The notes beneath the pieces were generated by a model. That model saw only the letters and a list, made by a program, of their open reading frames with translations. It was not told where the DNA came from and did not search any database. Shown here one piece after another: positions 1-8,564 of a stretch of DNA of 37,859 bases. The stretch covers positions 1 through 37,859 of the forward strand of contig CAJKOW010000015.1 in assembly GCA_905201685.1 (NCBI GenBank), written 5' to 3'. The first letter of the stretch is position 1. Each line of letters starts with the position of its first letter. The DNA is from an uncultured Bacteroides sp. Its GTDB lineage: Bacteria > Bacteroidota > Bacteroidia > Bacteroidales > Bacteroidaceae. A program made the position numbers and the translations under genes.

Positions 1-50
1 AAGTGTCGCTCGCGAGCCGTACAAGTGTCGCTCGCGAGCCGTACAAGTGT
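1..50. repeat. 22-bp tandem repeat with palindromic core (left array)
   Basis: Two identical 22-bp units (1-22 and 23-44) are followed by the first bases of a third (AAGTGT, 45-50). Each unit contains the perfect 10-bp palindrome GCTCGCGAGC (8-17 and 30-39), so each can form a small hairpin. The array runs off the window edge and may be longer. It lies just downstream of the minus-strand gene ending at 76. A period of 22 is not a multiple of 3, so it is not coding. The role is unknown; it could be a 3'-end structure or a dispersed intergenic repeat. Confidence 0.8.
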
Positions 51-75
51 GGTTCAAATGCGTGTTCTGACGATA

Positions 76-2655
76 TCAACGCTCAAGTACTCCTATACGC
101 CCGGCAGCATCCAGTGCATTCACCGATATACGCAGACGACGGCAACGGCTATTATTGTAGAAGTGTACCGTGGCACGTCCCTGTTCATCGGTCATCAACT
201 CCGGCTGCCAGTACAGTGTCCGGCGATAATCATCCTCATGGGGTAGTACCCGATAGTCCGGCGAATAGAATTCCTTCACCTTGCTATAACCATCGAGCCA
301 CGTCTTGCGCACTCCCCTTGCCCCCTTCGCGGGGATCTCTCGCTCCGGATAAGTCTCTATCAGTACGACACAGCCATACAACCTGTCAATACTAAAGGGA
401 GAGATTCTCGGATCGGCATAAAGGGCCATCGTCCCGATATCCTCACTGACATAAATCGACTTGATAGACTCCAGCGTCAGATTGCGATACCTATTGATAT
501 CCTTACTATTGCGGGTACGCTCATAGTTGATGACAAACAGAACACGACGCCCCTTATAATACAACAAATCTCCATCCGAAGGACTAAACTTAGTATAAAA
601 ATTAGGATTCATGTTAATCATCAGTTCGTGAATATCATCGCCGACAAATCCGTTTCTATCCAGGATATCGTCCATCTCAGAAACTACATCGTAGTAGGCA
701 ACGGACTTGGTACGAGCTTCATATATCTCGTTGGCCTTGTCACGCTTGCGTCCCTTAATCACCACTTCGTCAATGTGGTGTATCTTTTCTGTGATACCAA
801 GCTTACGCAAAGAATCTTCATATGCCTTCAAAAACTGTTCATAATCCTCCTCCACCCAGGCAGTATCCACCGATTGGCCGACGGCCAGAGTAGTATCCTT
901 TTCTCCGAACAACCGTACCTGCATTTCCACCAGCGGATATGTACGAGGCTCAGGTGCAAACACGCGGTCCAACACGATGCGATGCCCCTTTCTTTTCCCC
1001 TTCTCGGTAACGGCAAGTACCAGGTACCACCTCCCCTCAAGCTGAGAGATAAACGAGAAACGTCCCAGACTGTCAGTAGTAAAATAAGCAAGCGAGCGGT
1101 TTTTCTCCAATTCCGAATTACCGCCGAGATTACTTAAAAGGGCCGAAACATTTACATTGGCACGGGGTTTACTGCGCACCATCGATACCACCGTACCATG
1201 CACTTCGATGCCCTGTTCGGGCAAATATTTCAGATTGAAAGGATGCACTCCGGTCATACTCTCCCAGTCGTAACGCCTCCAACCCTGCACCATCAACAAT
1301 TCGTCCAACGCACGACGATGCTCCAGATCATCCGATTCGAAGTACCACGAAGGCCTGTGAACATATCCCCTGATGTCCGACATCAGCAACAGGTCGGTCA
1401 GCAGCGAATGGCGGTTTTCCACCTCCTTCCACCCGTCGCGGACAGATACGGACAAAGGTGTCTGCACGGGGTGGCCTTCGGTATCCCGCACTTCAAAATC
1501 CACGCAAACAGAATCGTAAGGCTGATACATCTCCTTATCAGAACGGACAGAAACAGACAGAGTATCGGGCTGACCGACGAAAAACAGACGGTCGGCCACA
1601 ACCTGACCCGAACGGTCGAACCAAACAGCCTGAGCTACACCGGCAGGCATATTCCGTTTGTTCAACGCAAAACAGACAGGAAGACTACGGCTAACCGTCA
1701 GCATGTAAAAATGGTAAAGCTGGCCTCCACTGAGCACAGCCATTCCAAGTATCTCACCCGGCGTGCGAACATTTTTCTGCACTTTCACCAGCAAACTGTC
1801 CGGCGAACTGAGATTATCGACAGAACAGACAAACCCCACATCCCGCACTTCAGGCAAATCGAAACGGTATTTCTTATCATCCCAGATAACCTCTACTTCA
1901 TCTTCTTTCCCATCAGCCGTATAGGTAAAAGAGCCTTTCCCTTCGTGTCCCGCAGCAAAAGACACAGATTCACGGCCCTCCTTATCTACCACACGTCCCG
2001 ACACATTTACCGGATTACCATAGGCATCTGTCGCCTCGAATGCTACACGCACCGGCACGTCCCTGACCAGATATCCGCCTTCAGGATAGAACTTAAGGTT
2101 CAGTTTCTTTTTTTTCTTTTCCAATTTGCGCACTTGAGGATACTTGCCCACACGCGATCTGATTCTCTTTTCCTCATAGTTTCCCTCCTTCATCGGCTTG
2201 TCAAATACAGGAATGATGCGTGAAAATATCGATACTTCATCGAAGTTCAGCATGTATTTGGTATAGGCACGCACCTCATAAAAGCCTGAATAGAAAGGTT
2301 GCTGCGTCAATGCGAAATGGCCGTGACAGCGTCCGTTCCGTATCGGCAGAATCTGTTTGGAGACGGTCTCACCTCCAGGATTCAACAGTTCCACATACAA
2401 CGTCTTGCTAAGAGTCGTCGGGCGATTCAGACCGGAAGTCACCACATAACACTGGAACCAAATGTCATCGCCCTGATAATAACCTGTATTGTCAAAATGC
2501 AAGGCTACCTTTTCCTGAGGAAAAACCCGTCCGAACTGATCAACCATCTGGGCAAACTCTTTCAACGGAACGGATATACTATCCGGCAGTTGCGCCCTTA
2601 CTGCCAACGGAACGACTACACATAACAGCAGTATCACCATACATCTTCTCCACAT
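76..2655 (-). CDS. large secreted protein with MG2-like and plug-like regions
   Basis: An 859-residue protein with a clear signal peptide (about 1-21, ending VRA-Q). Residues about 45-130 (FPQEKVALHFDNTGYYQGDD, then a FYEVRAYT stretch) resemble the macroglobulin MG2-type beta domain common in Bacteroidetes surface proteins. Residues from about 628 (HIDEVVIKGR) resemble a TonB-receptor plug, but no beta-barrel follows. The C-terminus (WQPELMTDEQGRATVHFYNN) is the usual ending of this family. It probably acts in the periplasm or at the outer membrane, perhaps in protein or peptide handling; the substrate is unknown. The ATG at 2655 directly precedes the signal peptide. A broken lipoprotein gene ends 33 bp upstream, suggesting an old two-gene unit. 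The family assignment is reasonable; the function is not established. Confidence 0.8.
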   Translation of the reverse strand: MWRRCMVILLLCVVVPLAVRAQLPDSISVPLKEFAQMVDQFGRVFPQEKVALHFDNTGYYQGDDIWFQCYVVTSGLNRPTTLSKTLYVELLNPGGETVSKQILPIRNGRCHGHFALTQQPFYSGFYEVRAYTKYMLNFDEVSIFSRIIPVFDKPMKEGNYEEKRIRSRVGKYPQVRKLEKKKKKLNLKFYPEGGYLVRDVPVRVAFEATDAYGNPVNVSGRVVDKEGRESVSFAAGHEGKGSFTYTADGKEDEVEVIWDDKKYRFDLPEVRDVGFVCSVDNLSSPDSLLVKVQKNVRTPGEILGMAVLSGGQLYHFYMLTVSRSLPVCFALNKRNMPAGVAQAVWFDRSGQVVADRLFFVGQPDTLSVSVRSDKEMYQPYDSVCVDFEVRDTEGHPVQTPLSVSVRDGWKEVENRHSLLTDLLLMSDIRGYVHRPSWYFESDDLEHRRALDELLMVQGWRRYDWESMTGVHPFNLKYLPEQGIEVHGTVVSMVRSKPRANVNVSALLSNLGGNSELEKNRSLAYFTTDSLGRFSFISQLEGRWYLVLAVTEKGKRKGHRIVLDRVFAPEPRTYPLVEMQVRLFGEKDTTLAVGQSVDTAWVEEDYEQFLKAYEDSLRKLGITEKIHHIDEVVIKGRKRDKANEIYEARTKSVAYYDVVSEMDDILDRNGFVGDDIHELMINMNPNFYTKFSPSDGDLLYYKGRRVLFVINYERTRNSKDINRYRNLTLESIKSIYVSEDIGTMALYADPRISPFSIDRLYGCVVLIETYPEREIPAKGARGVRKTWLDGYSKVKEFYSPDYRVLPHEDDYRRTLYWQPELMTDEQGRATVHFYNNSRCRRLRISVNALDAAGRIGVLER

Positions 2656-2688
2656 AGGACTTCCTCCTTCTTTTTATTTGACAGTTTT

Positions 2689-2946
2689 CTACAACAAACT
2701 AACATCGGGAAAATGCAAATCGGTCGAAATAGGGGTTTCGTTGAAGGTATTGTCGGCCTGCAAGGCCAGTGCATTGTAACTCTGCGAATAAAACATTCTA
2801 TCGAGCGAACGGCAACAGATTAGAGGCGCTCCGTCGGCATTGCGCAGGGAACCTGTGATACGGATTTCCTGATGTGCAGTACATGCAGCACACAAGCTGC
2901 CCAAACATACAGCCACAAGGAAAACTCTCCATGCATTTCGTTTCAT
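2689..2946 (-). pseudogene. short, probably truncated lipoprotein
   Basis: From the ATG at 2946 (another ATG lies at 2955) this encodes 85 residues: a hydrophobic leader (MKRNAWRVFLVAVCLGSLCA) followed by Cys and a short beta-like segment (IRITGSLRNADGAPL) typical of the N-terminal domain of Bacteroides thioredoxin-type or DUF4369-type lipoproteins. It stops after a non-domain-like tail (FPDVSLL), far short of those families' usual length, so I read it as the N-terminal remnant of a longer gene. The lipobox is weak, with Cys at -3. It precedes the 859-residue gene by 33 bp and could still act as a leader cistron. A genuine small lipoprotein cannot be excluded. Confidence 0.5.
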
Positions 2947-3132
2947 GTGTTTCATTATTAAATTAAGATAATACAAGAATGGAGTACATCCATCTGTCAC
3001 AAAGATAATGTTTATTATATCCAATGCAAAGATTTTCTTTAATTATTAGCTCTTCCCCATGAACCGACCATTATCATAGTTTATAAAACAAAGAAGCGAC
3101 CTGTTAAATCCGTAACAGTCAGCAAAGTAACA

Positions 3133-3242
3133 GTGCACTGCCTTTGCACTGACGCTGCAACGCCTTTGCAGCAACGGTGCAACGCCTTTGCAGCAGCAGT
3201 GCATCGCTTTTGCACCGACAGTGCACGGCGGCTGCAGCGACA
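3133..3242. repeat. five tandem 22-bp hairpin units (right array)
   Basis: Five consecutive 22-bp units at 3133, 3155, 3177, 3199 and 3221. Each has the form [G/C]TGCA - about 8 nt - TGCA[C/G], a short stem-loop. The outer base pair covaries: G/C in units 1 and 4, C/G in unit 2. This suggests that base pairing is kept while the sequence drifts. The array lies between folE and the truncated lipoprotein gene. The sequence differs from the 1-50 array but the period is the same. Open frames crossing it are low-complexity Cys/Ala-rich translations and are not genes. Confidence 0.8.
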
Positions 3243-3265
3243 CACAACAGGCATGTTGAAAAAAC

Positions 3266-3321
3266 AAAGTCCATAGTCAGCGATCCTAAAGAGGGGCATT
3301 ACATGACTGACTATGGACTTT
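3266..3321. repeat. 15-bp perfect inverted repeat
   Basis: AAAGTCCATAGTCAG (3266-3280) and its exact reverse complement (3307-3321) are separated by 26 nt. It lies downstream of folE on the minus strand. A second imperfect hairpin, GCC(A)GCC to GGCCGGC, follows at about 3328-3348. There is no strong U-tract, so a terminator or RNA-stability role is possible but not demonstrated. It could also be the ends of a very small decayed element. Confidence 0.6.
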
Positions 3322-3380
3322 ACGCGCCAGCCAAAGGGAGGCCGGCTATAGAAATACGTCTGCTATAAGTTATGGACAGA

Positions 3381-3977
3381 TCACAGGGAAGTAGAGTGAT
3401 GCTTGATGAGGTTCATGAACTCCTCCCGCGTCTTTGCCTGGTTGAAAGCACCGGTGAAATCGGAAGTCGTGGTGATGGCGTTCTGTTTCTCTACGCCCCG
3501 CATCTGCATGCACATGTGCTTGGCTTCGACCACCACCATTACCCCCAGCGGATTGAGCGTCTCCTGAATGCATTCCTTAATCTGCAGCGTCATGCGCTCC
3601 TGCACCTGAAGCCGGTGCGAGAAGATATCGACCACACGGGCAATCTTGCTCAACCCCGTGATGTAACCGTTAGGGATGTAAGCCACGTGCGCTTTGCCAT
3701 AGAAAGGCAGCATGTGGTGCTCGCACAGTGAGAAGAAATCAATGTCCTTCACAATCACCATCTGACTGTATTCTTCCTTGAACTTGGCCGAACGCAACAC
3801 TTCATGAGGGTCCATCGTATAGCCCTTGGTCAGGGTCAGCATGGCCTTGGCCACACGTTCCGGTGTCTTCAGCAATCCTTCACGCTCAACATCCTCGCCC
3901 AGCAAGGTAAGGATACGCTGGTAGTGTTCCTTCAACTCATCCAATGCAGGAGACTGTACTTCTTCTTTTCCTAACAT
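3381..3977 (-). CDS. folE: GTP cyclohydrolase I
   Basis: Converts GTP to 7,8-dihydroneopterin triphosphate, the first step of folate/pterin synthesis in the cytosol. The catalytic signature is complete. Numbering from the upstream GTG at 3998, C92-E-H94-H95 (SLCEHHMLPF) and H161-x-C163 (KHMCMQMRG) supply the zinc ligands and active-site histidines, and ITGLSKIAR is intact. I choose the ATG at 3977 (198 residues). The in-frame GTG at 3998 abuts the stop of the previous gene and adds only seven residues, whereas the ATG is preceded by AAAAGAAG. It follows the SPOR gene by 21 nt, so the two are probably co-transcribed. Hairpin repeats follow its stop. Confidence 0.95.
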   Translation of the reverse strand: MLGKEEVQSPALDELKEHYQRILTLLGEDVEREGLLKTPERVAKAMLTLTKGYTMDPHEVLRSAKFKEEYSQMVIVKDIDFFSLCEHHMLPFYGKAHVAYIPNGYITGLSKIARVVDIFSHRLQVQERMTLQIKECIQETLNPLGVMVVVEAKHMCMQMRGVEKQNAITTTSDFTGAFNQAKTREEFMNLIKHHSTSL

Positions 3978-3998
3978 AGCTTCTTTTATATTTGACAC

Positions 3999-4457
3999 TT
4001 ATAATGGTATATTAATCTGTTCTCTCACAATCGAAACCTCTTTGAAAACACCCGTAGCACGCAGTTTGCGCATCATCGCATCGGCTTCTTCAATACTGCG
4101 GTAATCGCCCGCCCGACACAACCAGCGGGGCGGATTGAAGGAAGTGTAAACAGCCAGCTCCGGGAAATACTCCTTGATGCGCGAAGCCACCGCATGTGCC
4201 TCGTTCTTGGCCTGACGGGTATTGTTTCCGGCATATACCTGAATGCGATAACCCGAACTTTTGATTGTCCTGGCATCATCGCTCCCCGTCGGAACGTATT
4301 CCGAACCTATCAAAGCCGTGATGCGTTCATCCTGATGGATGCGTACCTTGCCTTGCCCGGGCACATCACGCTCCAGACTCTTCACTATGTTGTTCTGCGC
4401 CACCGAAAGGGCCGCAAAAACGAAACATACCACTAAAAACAAACCAAGTCTTTTCAT
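3999..4457 (-). CDS. secreted SPOR-domain protein
   Basis: A 152-residue protein with a signal peptide (MKRLGLFLVVCFVFAALSVA-Q) and a C-terminal SPOR domain (about 68-148: GYRIQVYAGN, NEAHAVASRIKEYFPELAVY, WLCRAGDYRSIEEADAMMRK). SPOR domains bind denuded glycan in septal peptidoglycan, so a periplasmic role linked to division or the cell wall is likely. The start at 4457 is the only one that puts the signal peptide first; the open frame continues upstream but has no protein-like content. It lies between tpiA and folE, an order typical of Bacteroides. No enzymatic domain is visible. Confidence 0.88.
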   Translation of the reverse strand: MKRLGLFLVVCFVFAALSVAQNNIVKSLERDVPGQGKVRIHQDERITALIGSEYVPTGSDDARTIKSSGYRIQVYAGNNTRQAKNEAHAVASRIKEYFPELAVYTSFNPPRWLCRAGDYRSIEEADAMMRKLRATGVFKEVSIVREQINIPL

Positions 4458-4784
4458 AGATAAATATGTATATCGATATGTGATGATTAAACATTGCTTC
4501 TCACACTCTCGGCCGGGAACACGGGCAACCTCAACAAACGTGCAACTTCTCCAGATGCGGATTATACGCCTTACATAAACGTTCTTCCCGTATAATCCGT
4601 GTCCGAACAACGGCTCCGCCCGACGCGAACAACCCGCAAATACCTTTAACACCGTCAGGTTCAGCTCTCCGTCTCGCAAAAAGTGGAAGAAAAGGCAATT
4701 GATAACATGCGACAACGGCCCGTCGGGAAGTAACGCCCGACATTTGTCATCGGCCACCTGCTATCAATCGCCCGTTATCAATTA
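4458..4784. other. 327-bp gap between tpiA and the SPOR gene, no gene found
   Basis: Both strands have open frames here, but none has a signal, motif or compositional support. A hairpin with arms GTCGGG (4722-4727) and CCCGAC (4736-4741), plus outer GACAA/TTGTC pairing, lies just after tpiA and could slow or end transcription, though it lacks a U-run. I see no recognisable riboswitch. The SPOR gene may have its own promoter here, but no consensus -7 box stands out. Confidence 0.5.
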
Positions 4785-5540
4785 TCAATTGAATGCGTCG
4801 ATAATGCCCTTGAAGTCAGCAGCCTTCAAAGCAGCACCACCGATCAGACCACCGTCAACATCGGGTTTGGCAAACAATTCCTTGGCATTCGAAGGCTTGC
4901 AGCTGCCACCGTAAAGGATAGAGCAGTTTTCTGCAACTTCCTTGCCATACTTCTCGGCTACAGTAGAACGGATGAAAGCGTGGATTTCTTCAGCTTGCTC
5001 CGGAGTAGCAGTCTTGCCAGTACCAATGGCCCATACCGGTTCGTAAGCCAGGATAATCTTCGAGAAGTCCTCGGCAGACAACGAGAATACAGAAGCCAGC
5101 TGTGCAGCAACTACTTCGTTCTGCTTGTTAGCCTCACGTTCAGCCAGCACTTCGCCAATGCAGAAGATAGGAGTCAGACCGTTGGCCAAAGCCAGTTTCA
5201 CCTTCTCTTCCAGAATCTCTACAGTCTCGTGATAGTAAGCACGACGCTCCGAGTGACCCAGAATTACATATTTGGCACCTGTAGAAGCAACCATGGCAGC
5301 CGAAACTTCACCGGTATAAGCACCCGATTCCTTGTCGGCGCAGTTTTCTGCACCTACACCAATCTTGGCGGGATCGACCAACGGAGTCACCGATGCCAGG
5401 TGAATAAACGGTGTACAGATGATTACATCACAGTTAGGCTTTTCGTTAGCCAGTACTTCATTCAGTTCTTTTGCAAGAGCAATACCCTCCTGGAGGGTTT
5501 TGTTCATTTTCCAGTTTCCTGCAACAATGTTTTTTCTCAT
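4785..5540 (-). CDS. tpiA: triosephosphate isomerase
   Basis: A 251-residue TIM-barrel enzyme of glycolysis that interconverts dihydroxyacetone phosphate and glyceraldehyde 3-phosphate. The catalytic residues are all present: N9-W-K11-M-N, H96 in ILGHSERR, and E167 in AYEPVWAIGTG, with the phosphate-gripping loop after it and the C-terminal GGLIGGAAL. The start ATG at 5540 and the full length match the family. It is the third gene of the run DUF1599 - MauE-like - tpiA; 39 bp separate it from the upstream gene. Confidence 0.98.
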   Translation of the reverse strand: MRKNIVAGNWKMNKTLQEGIALAKELNEVLANEKPNCDVIICTPFIHLASVTPLVDPAKIGVGAENCADKESGAYTGEVSAAMVASTGAKYVILGHSERRAYYHETVEILEEKVKLALANGLTPIFCIGEVLAEREANKQNEVVAAQLASVFSLSAEDFSKIILAYEPVWAIGTGKTATPEQAEEIHAFIRSTVAEKYGKEVAENCSILYGGSCKPSNAKELFAKPDVDGGLIGGAALKAADFKGIIDAFN

Positions 5541-5579
5541 CTTGTTTTTATTTATTAAAAGGGTTAATAATTCATCCTG

Positions 5580-6839
5580 CTAAGCTTTCAACTTTCTGTT
5601 CCGTCTGACGATGAACAGCTGGTCCGCCCCGATGACAATAACCAGCGGCACCAAGAACCACAACACTACATAGCCCATCGTGTACCAATCGTTCACATTC
5701 TTCTGCCGCCCCAACGCCAACCTGTCCAAACTGTCGGTCAGCACATATTCATCGGGCAACTGACTGTCACTCCATTTATTCAGAATTGTCCCGCCTTTCA
5801 GCAACAACAAGCCGGGGTTGGAACGTATAATCGTCTTCAGCGTAATATCGTCCATCTGACAGAACGGATATTCGGCTCCGGTCCGGTCACACCACAAGGC
5901 TATCTCTTCTTCAGGAGAAGAAGTCAGTGCATAGAATCCGTACCCATGCTCTACACTGTAATCATAGATTTCGTTAATCAGATCGATATAGCTGTCATCG
6001 GCTTCCTCAACACGGTGTACCACCAACAGGAATGTATATCCGGGATCTGTCAGCACACTGTCGGTTATGTCGGTGCCACTGTCTATGCTCAACATCGAGA
6101 AGTCATGAATCGGCGGTTCATATCCTTTTTCCTTAACCACCGTACGTGTCTCGACCAGCGTCCAGGTACTGTCCGGATAGTTATCGAGCGTAAACTCCTG
6201 CCGCTTGCCATCTTTCTCCATGACAAACATGGTTTCGAGCACACTCAGTTTGGCACCTTCGGGAATCTCCATTCCAGCCTTGATATTCGTGCCAATCTTA
6301 TAGGGACGGAAATCAAACAAAGGAAGATTACGCAGGCAATAAAAAGCCAGGGCAAACACAAAAAGAATCGTATATAGCGACAAGATCCACTCCAGTTTCA
6401 ACGAAATGAACCTTACAACCTCCCGCCACTTCCAGACAACAGTAACAGCAGCAATCAGCAACACCACGTTCTTACCGAAAGTCTGCCAGTTGGTCAGCAC
6501 AATGGCATCGCCAAAGCAACCGCAATCCGATACGGGGTTGGCAATGGCCAGATACAGCGTCAGCGGTGTCATCACCAGCATCAGCAGAAGCGCCAGAGAA
6601 GAAGAAATACGACGACGGATGCCGAGGAAGAGATACATGCCCGTACAGAACTCGACGGCGGCCAGCAATACGGCAAAAAGCAACGGCCAATACCCCGGGA
6701 ACCACGAAATCAGTCCAAAGGCCGTCAGATAGTCCTGTATCTTGTAGAAAAAGCCCAACGGGTCAATAGCCTTCACAAAGCCGGAAAAGATGAACACGAC
6801 AGCCAGCACAAAGCGGCAAATGTTCACCCACACTTTCAT
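5580..6839 (-). CDS. MauE/DoxX-type membrane protein
   Basis: An inner-membrane protein of 419 residues. The N-terminal half has four hydrophobic helices of the MauE/DoxX type (FVLAVVFIFSGFVKAIDPLG; CTGMYLFLGI; a conserved SDCGCFGD loop). The next part is an extra-cytoplasmic domain without TM helices that looks thioredoxin-like but has no CxxC. A last TM (VVLWFLVPLVIVIGADQLF) and a basic tail follow. I start at the ATG at 6839. A longer frame begins with TTG at 6866 inside the previous gene and is less likely. Members of this family are thought to act in redox or quinone-linked membrane processes; the exact role in Bacteroides is unknown. It is tightly linked to DUF1599 and tpiA. Confidence 0.85.
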   Translation of the reverse strand: MKVWVNICRFVLAVVFIFSGFVKAIDPLGFFYKIQDYLTAFGLISWFPGYWPLLFAVLLAAVEFCTGMYLFLGIRRRISSSLALLLMLVMTPLTLYLAIANPVSDCGCFGDAIVLTNWQTFGKNVVLLIAAVTVVWKWREVVRFISLKLEWILSLYTILFVFALAFYCLRNLPLFDFRPYKIGTNIKAGMEIPEGAKLSVLETMFVMEKDGKRQEFTLDNYPDSTWTLVETRTVVKEKGYEPPIHDFSMLSIDSGTDITDSVLTDPGYTFLLVVHRVEEADDSYIDLINEIYDYSVEHGYGFYALTSSPEEEIALWCDRTGAEYPFCQMDDITLKTIIRSNPGLLLLKGGTILNKWSDSQLPDEYVLTDSLDRLALGRQKNVNDWYTMGYVVLWFLVPLVIVIGADQLFIVRRNRKLKA

Positions 6840-6855
6840 GATAATATGTTTTTTC

Positions 6856-7398
6856 TCAGTCTCCAAACTCTATCTTTATCAAACCGAACACAGAATAATT
6901 AATCATATCCATATAGTTGGCATCCACACCTTCCGACACCAACGTATGTCCCGCCAGACTTTCAATCTGCTTGGTACGGTAAATCTTCATCAGAATAAGA
7001 TCGGTGTACGAACTGATACGCATGCTGCGCCACGCCTCATCGTAATCGTGATTCTTCGCCAGCATCAGGTCGAGCGAAGCTTTTGCATACTTATCGTACA
7101 ATGCCATTGCTTCATCATTCGATATGTCGGCCGACTCTGCATATCCCAATTCCAACTGTATCAGGCCTACAATGCCATAATTCACGATGGCAATAAATTC
7201 CGAACGGACTCCTTCATCAACCAGCGCCACCCCCTTGGTCTCAATACTTCGGATGCGGTTTGCCTTGATAAATATCTGATCGGTGACAGAAGACGGACGG
7301 AGGATACGCCATGCAGGGCCGTAATCATGCAGTTTCTTCGAAAACAAATCACGACACACCGCAATGACATGCTCAAATTGTTGTTTGGTATCTTTCAT
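6856..7398 (-). CDS. DUF1599-domain protein
   Basis: A 180-residue cytosolic protein built of two similar halves, each with a DY(G/D)xAWRxxRxSSxTDxIxxKxxRxxxIE motif (about 25-60 and 117-150). This is the hallmark of DUF1599, a two-repeat alpha-helical fold related to MazG-like nucleotide pyrophosphohydrolases. Biochemical activity is not established. The ATG at 7398 is preferred over a TTG at 7419. A consensus -7 box lies 19 nt upstream. It is probably the first gene of the operon continuing to tpiA. Confidence 0.85.
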   Translation of the reverse strand: MKDTKQQFEHVIAVCRDLFSKKLHDYGPAWRILRPSSVTDQIFIKANRIRSIETKGVALVDEGVRSEFIAIVNYGIVGLIQLELGYAESADISNDEAMALYDKYAKASLDLMLAKNHDYDEAWRSMRISSYTDLILMKIYRTKQIESLAGHTLVSEGVDANYMDMINYSVFGLIKIEFGD

Positions 7399-7416
7399 TT
7401 CCTTACTAATAGGCCA

Positions 7417-7424
7417 CAAAGATA
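7417..7424 (-). promoter_or_regulatory. Bacteroides-type -7 box for the DUF1599 operon
   Basis: On the minus strand this reads TATCTTTG, an exact match to TAnnTTTG. No clear -33 TTTG is visible upstream. It lies directly after the terminator of the M23 gene and just ahead of the ATG at 7398. Confidence 0.6.
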
Positions 7425-7435
7425 AGTATAATTGA

Positions 7436-7480
7436 AGAGAAATAAAAAGAGGACACTCTAAAATCTATTAAAGTGCCCTC
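7436..7480 (-). terminator. rho-independent terminator of the M23 peptidase gene
   Basis: On the minus strand GAGGGCACT (7480-7472) pairs with AGTGTCCTC (7457-7449), with one G-U pair, and is followed at once by TTTTTATTT. It sits 25 bp after the M23 stop. This is a textbook intrinsic terminator. Confidence 0.85.
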
Positions 7481-7504
7481 TTGCTATAAAGATTGTTTAC
7501 GTTT

Positions 7505-8374
7505 TTAGGAACAGCGCAATACCTGACCCGGACGCAGAAGAGTCCTGCGCGTGATATGGTTCAGCTTGCAAAGTTTATCAATGGATACTCCCTGACGGGA
7601 AGCAATTTTAGACAATGTATCGCCTTTCTTCACTTTATAGAACAGTCCCTCGCCCGAAGCCATGTTCTTGGCTTTGCCCGAAGAGCCTTTTGTCTTCTGG
7701 AAAGTATAGGAATCGGCTACGATATCCTGTTTTTCGAAATCGAACATCAATGCCGGATTGAGAGGTATTCCCAAGAAACGGGTTTCGAAATGGAGATGCG
7801 AACCGGTAGAACGTCCCGTATTACCACCCAACGCAATAGGTTCACCGGCCTTTACCCGCTGGTTCACGTCAACCAATTGCTTCGACAAATGTCCGTAAAC
7901 CGTTTCAAGCCCGTTATCGTGACGGATGACTACATACTTGCCATAACCACGGCGCCCCTGATTCTTCACGATGCGTACCTTACCGTCAAAAGCCGCACGG
8001 ATGGTATCCCCCACATACACCTTGATGTCAAGACCGTAGTGAGCACGACGGCGACGGGGACGATATCCGAAAACATCAGTGATGCGGGTATGTTCGGTAG
8101 GCATGCAAAATCCGGTAAGGTCGAAAGTATATTTTTCGGGTACAATAGCATTACCGTAAGCCTGTACCAAATCATTGTTCCAATTGGGGTAGAGATCAAG
8201 TCCGGGATACAAAGCCTGCTCTGCACGTATCTGTTTCTGTAAAGCCAGCGAATCTACACTTTTTAGTTTTCTGTCGATGGGAGCCTGGCGAGCAATGAGG
8301 TCCTGAGAAAAAGAATTCAAGCTGACCATAGCTGCCGCGGCAATCAAAATTGTTTTTAGTCCTTTAAAACTCAT
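7505..8374 (-). CDS. M23 metallopeptidase with LysM domain
   Basis: A secreted murein peptidase of 289 residues. It has a signal peptide (about 1-23, ending NSFS-Q), an M23/LytM domain with all zinc and catalytic residues (H112-x3-D116 in HYGLD, H162 in YGHLS, H193-L-H195 in SHLHFE), and a C-terminal LysM (about 246-287, YKVKKGDTLSKIA) that would hold it on peptidoglycan. It likely cuts peptide cross-links during cell-wall growth or separation. It is transcribed alone: a -7 box lies about 100 bp upstream and an intrinsic terminator just downstream. Confidence 0.95.
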   Translation of the reverse strand: MSFKGLKTILIAAAAMVSLNSFSQDLIARQAPIDRKLKSVDSLALQKQIRAEQALYPGLDLYPNWNNDLVQAYGNAIVPEKYTFDLTGFCMPTEHTRITDVFGYRPRRRRAHYGLDIKVYVGDTIRAAFDGKVRIVKNQGRRGYGKYVVIRHDNGLETVYGHLSKQLVDVNQRVKAGEPIALGGNTGRSTGSHLHFETRFLGIPLNPALMFDFEKQDIVADSYTFQKTKGSSGKAKNMASGEGLFYKVKKGDTLSKIASRQGVSIDKLCKLNHITRRTLLRPGQVLRCS

Positions 8375-8477
8375 CCTATTTCTTGTCTTTCTTTTTTTGA
8401 TACCCGTGGCAAGTATGTTATGAGGAAATCAGAGGCTTGATCTACGCGAATATCCAGATTGTTTTTAAAAATTTCCC

Positions 8478-8485
8478 CAAAGATA
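8478..8485 (-). promoter_or_regulatory. -7 box for the M23 peptidase gene
   Basis: Minus-strand TATCTTTG matches TAnnTTTG. A TTTTTC at about the right distance is a weak -33. It predicts a leader of roughly 95 nt. Confidence 0.55.
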
Positions 8486-8564
8486 AAACTTCTTGCTGAA
8501 AAACAGTACCTTTCATTAACTATTTTTTCACGGAGCTACACCTTAACAGCCAGTAAGATACCCC

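Noticed and set aside
1..3242. CRISPR array
   Set aside because: The repeats are directly adjacent with no unique spacers and no cas genes are present.
3046..3368. Small open frames on both strands with Cys/Ala-rich sequence
   Set aside because: They are translations of the 22-bp hairpin array, which is not in a multiple of three and has no start or composition support.
4600..4700. Possible TPP-like riboswitch before the SPOR gene
   Set aside because: A short GAACCTGA-like string occurs, but the CUGAGA partner and stem layout of a thiamine riboswitch are absent.
4458..4757. N-terminal extension of the SPOR protein (about 100 residues)
   Set aside because: The signal peptide begins at the ATG at 4457; the extension has no domain or signal and would bury it.
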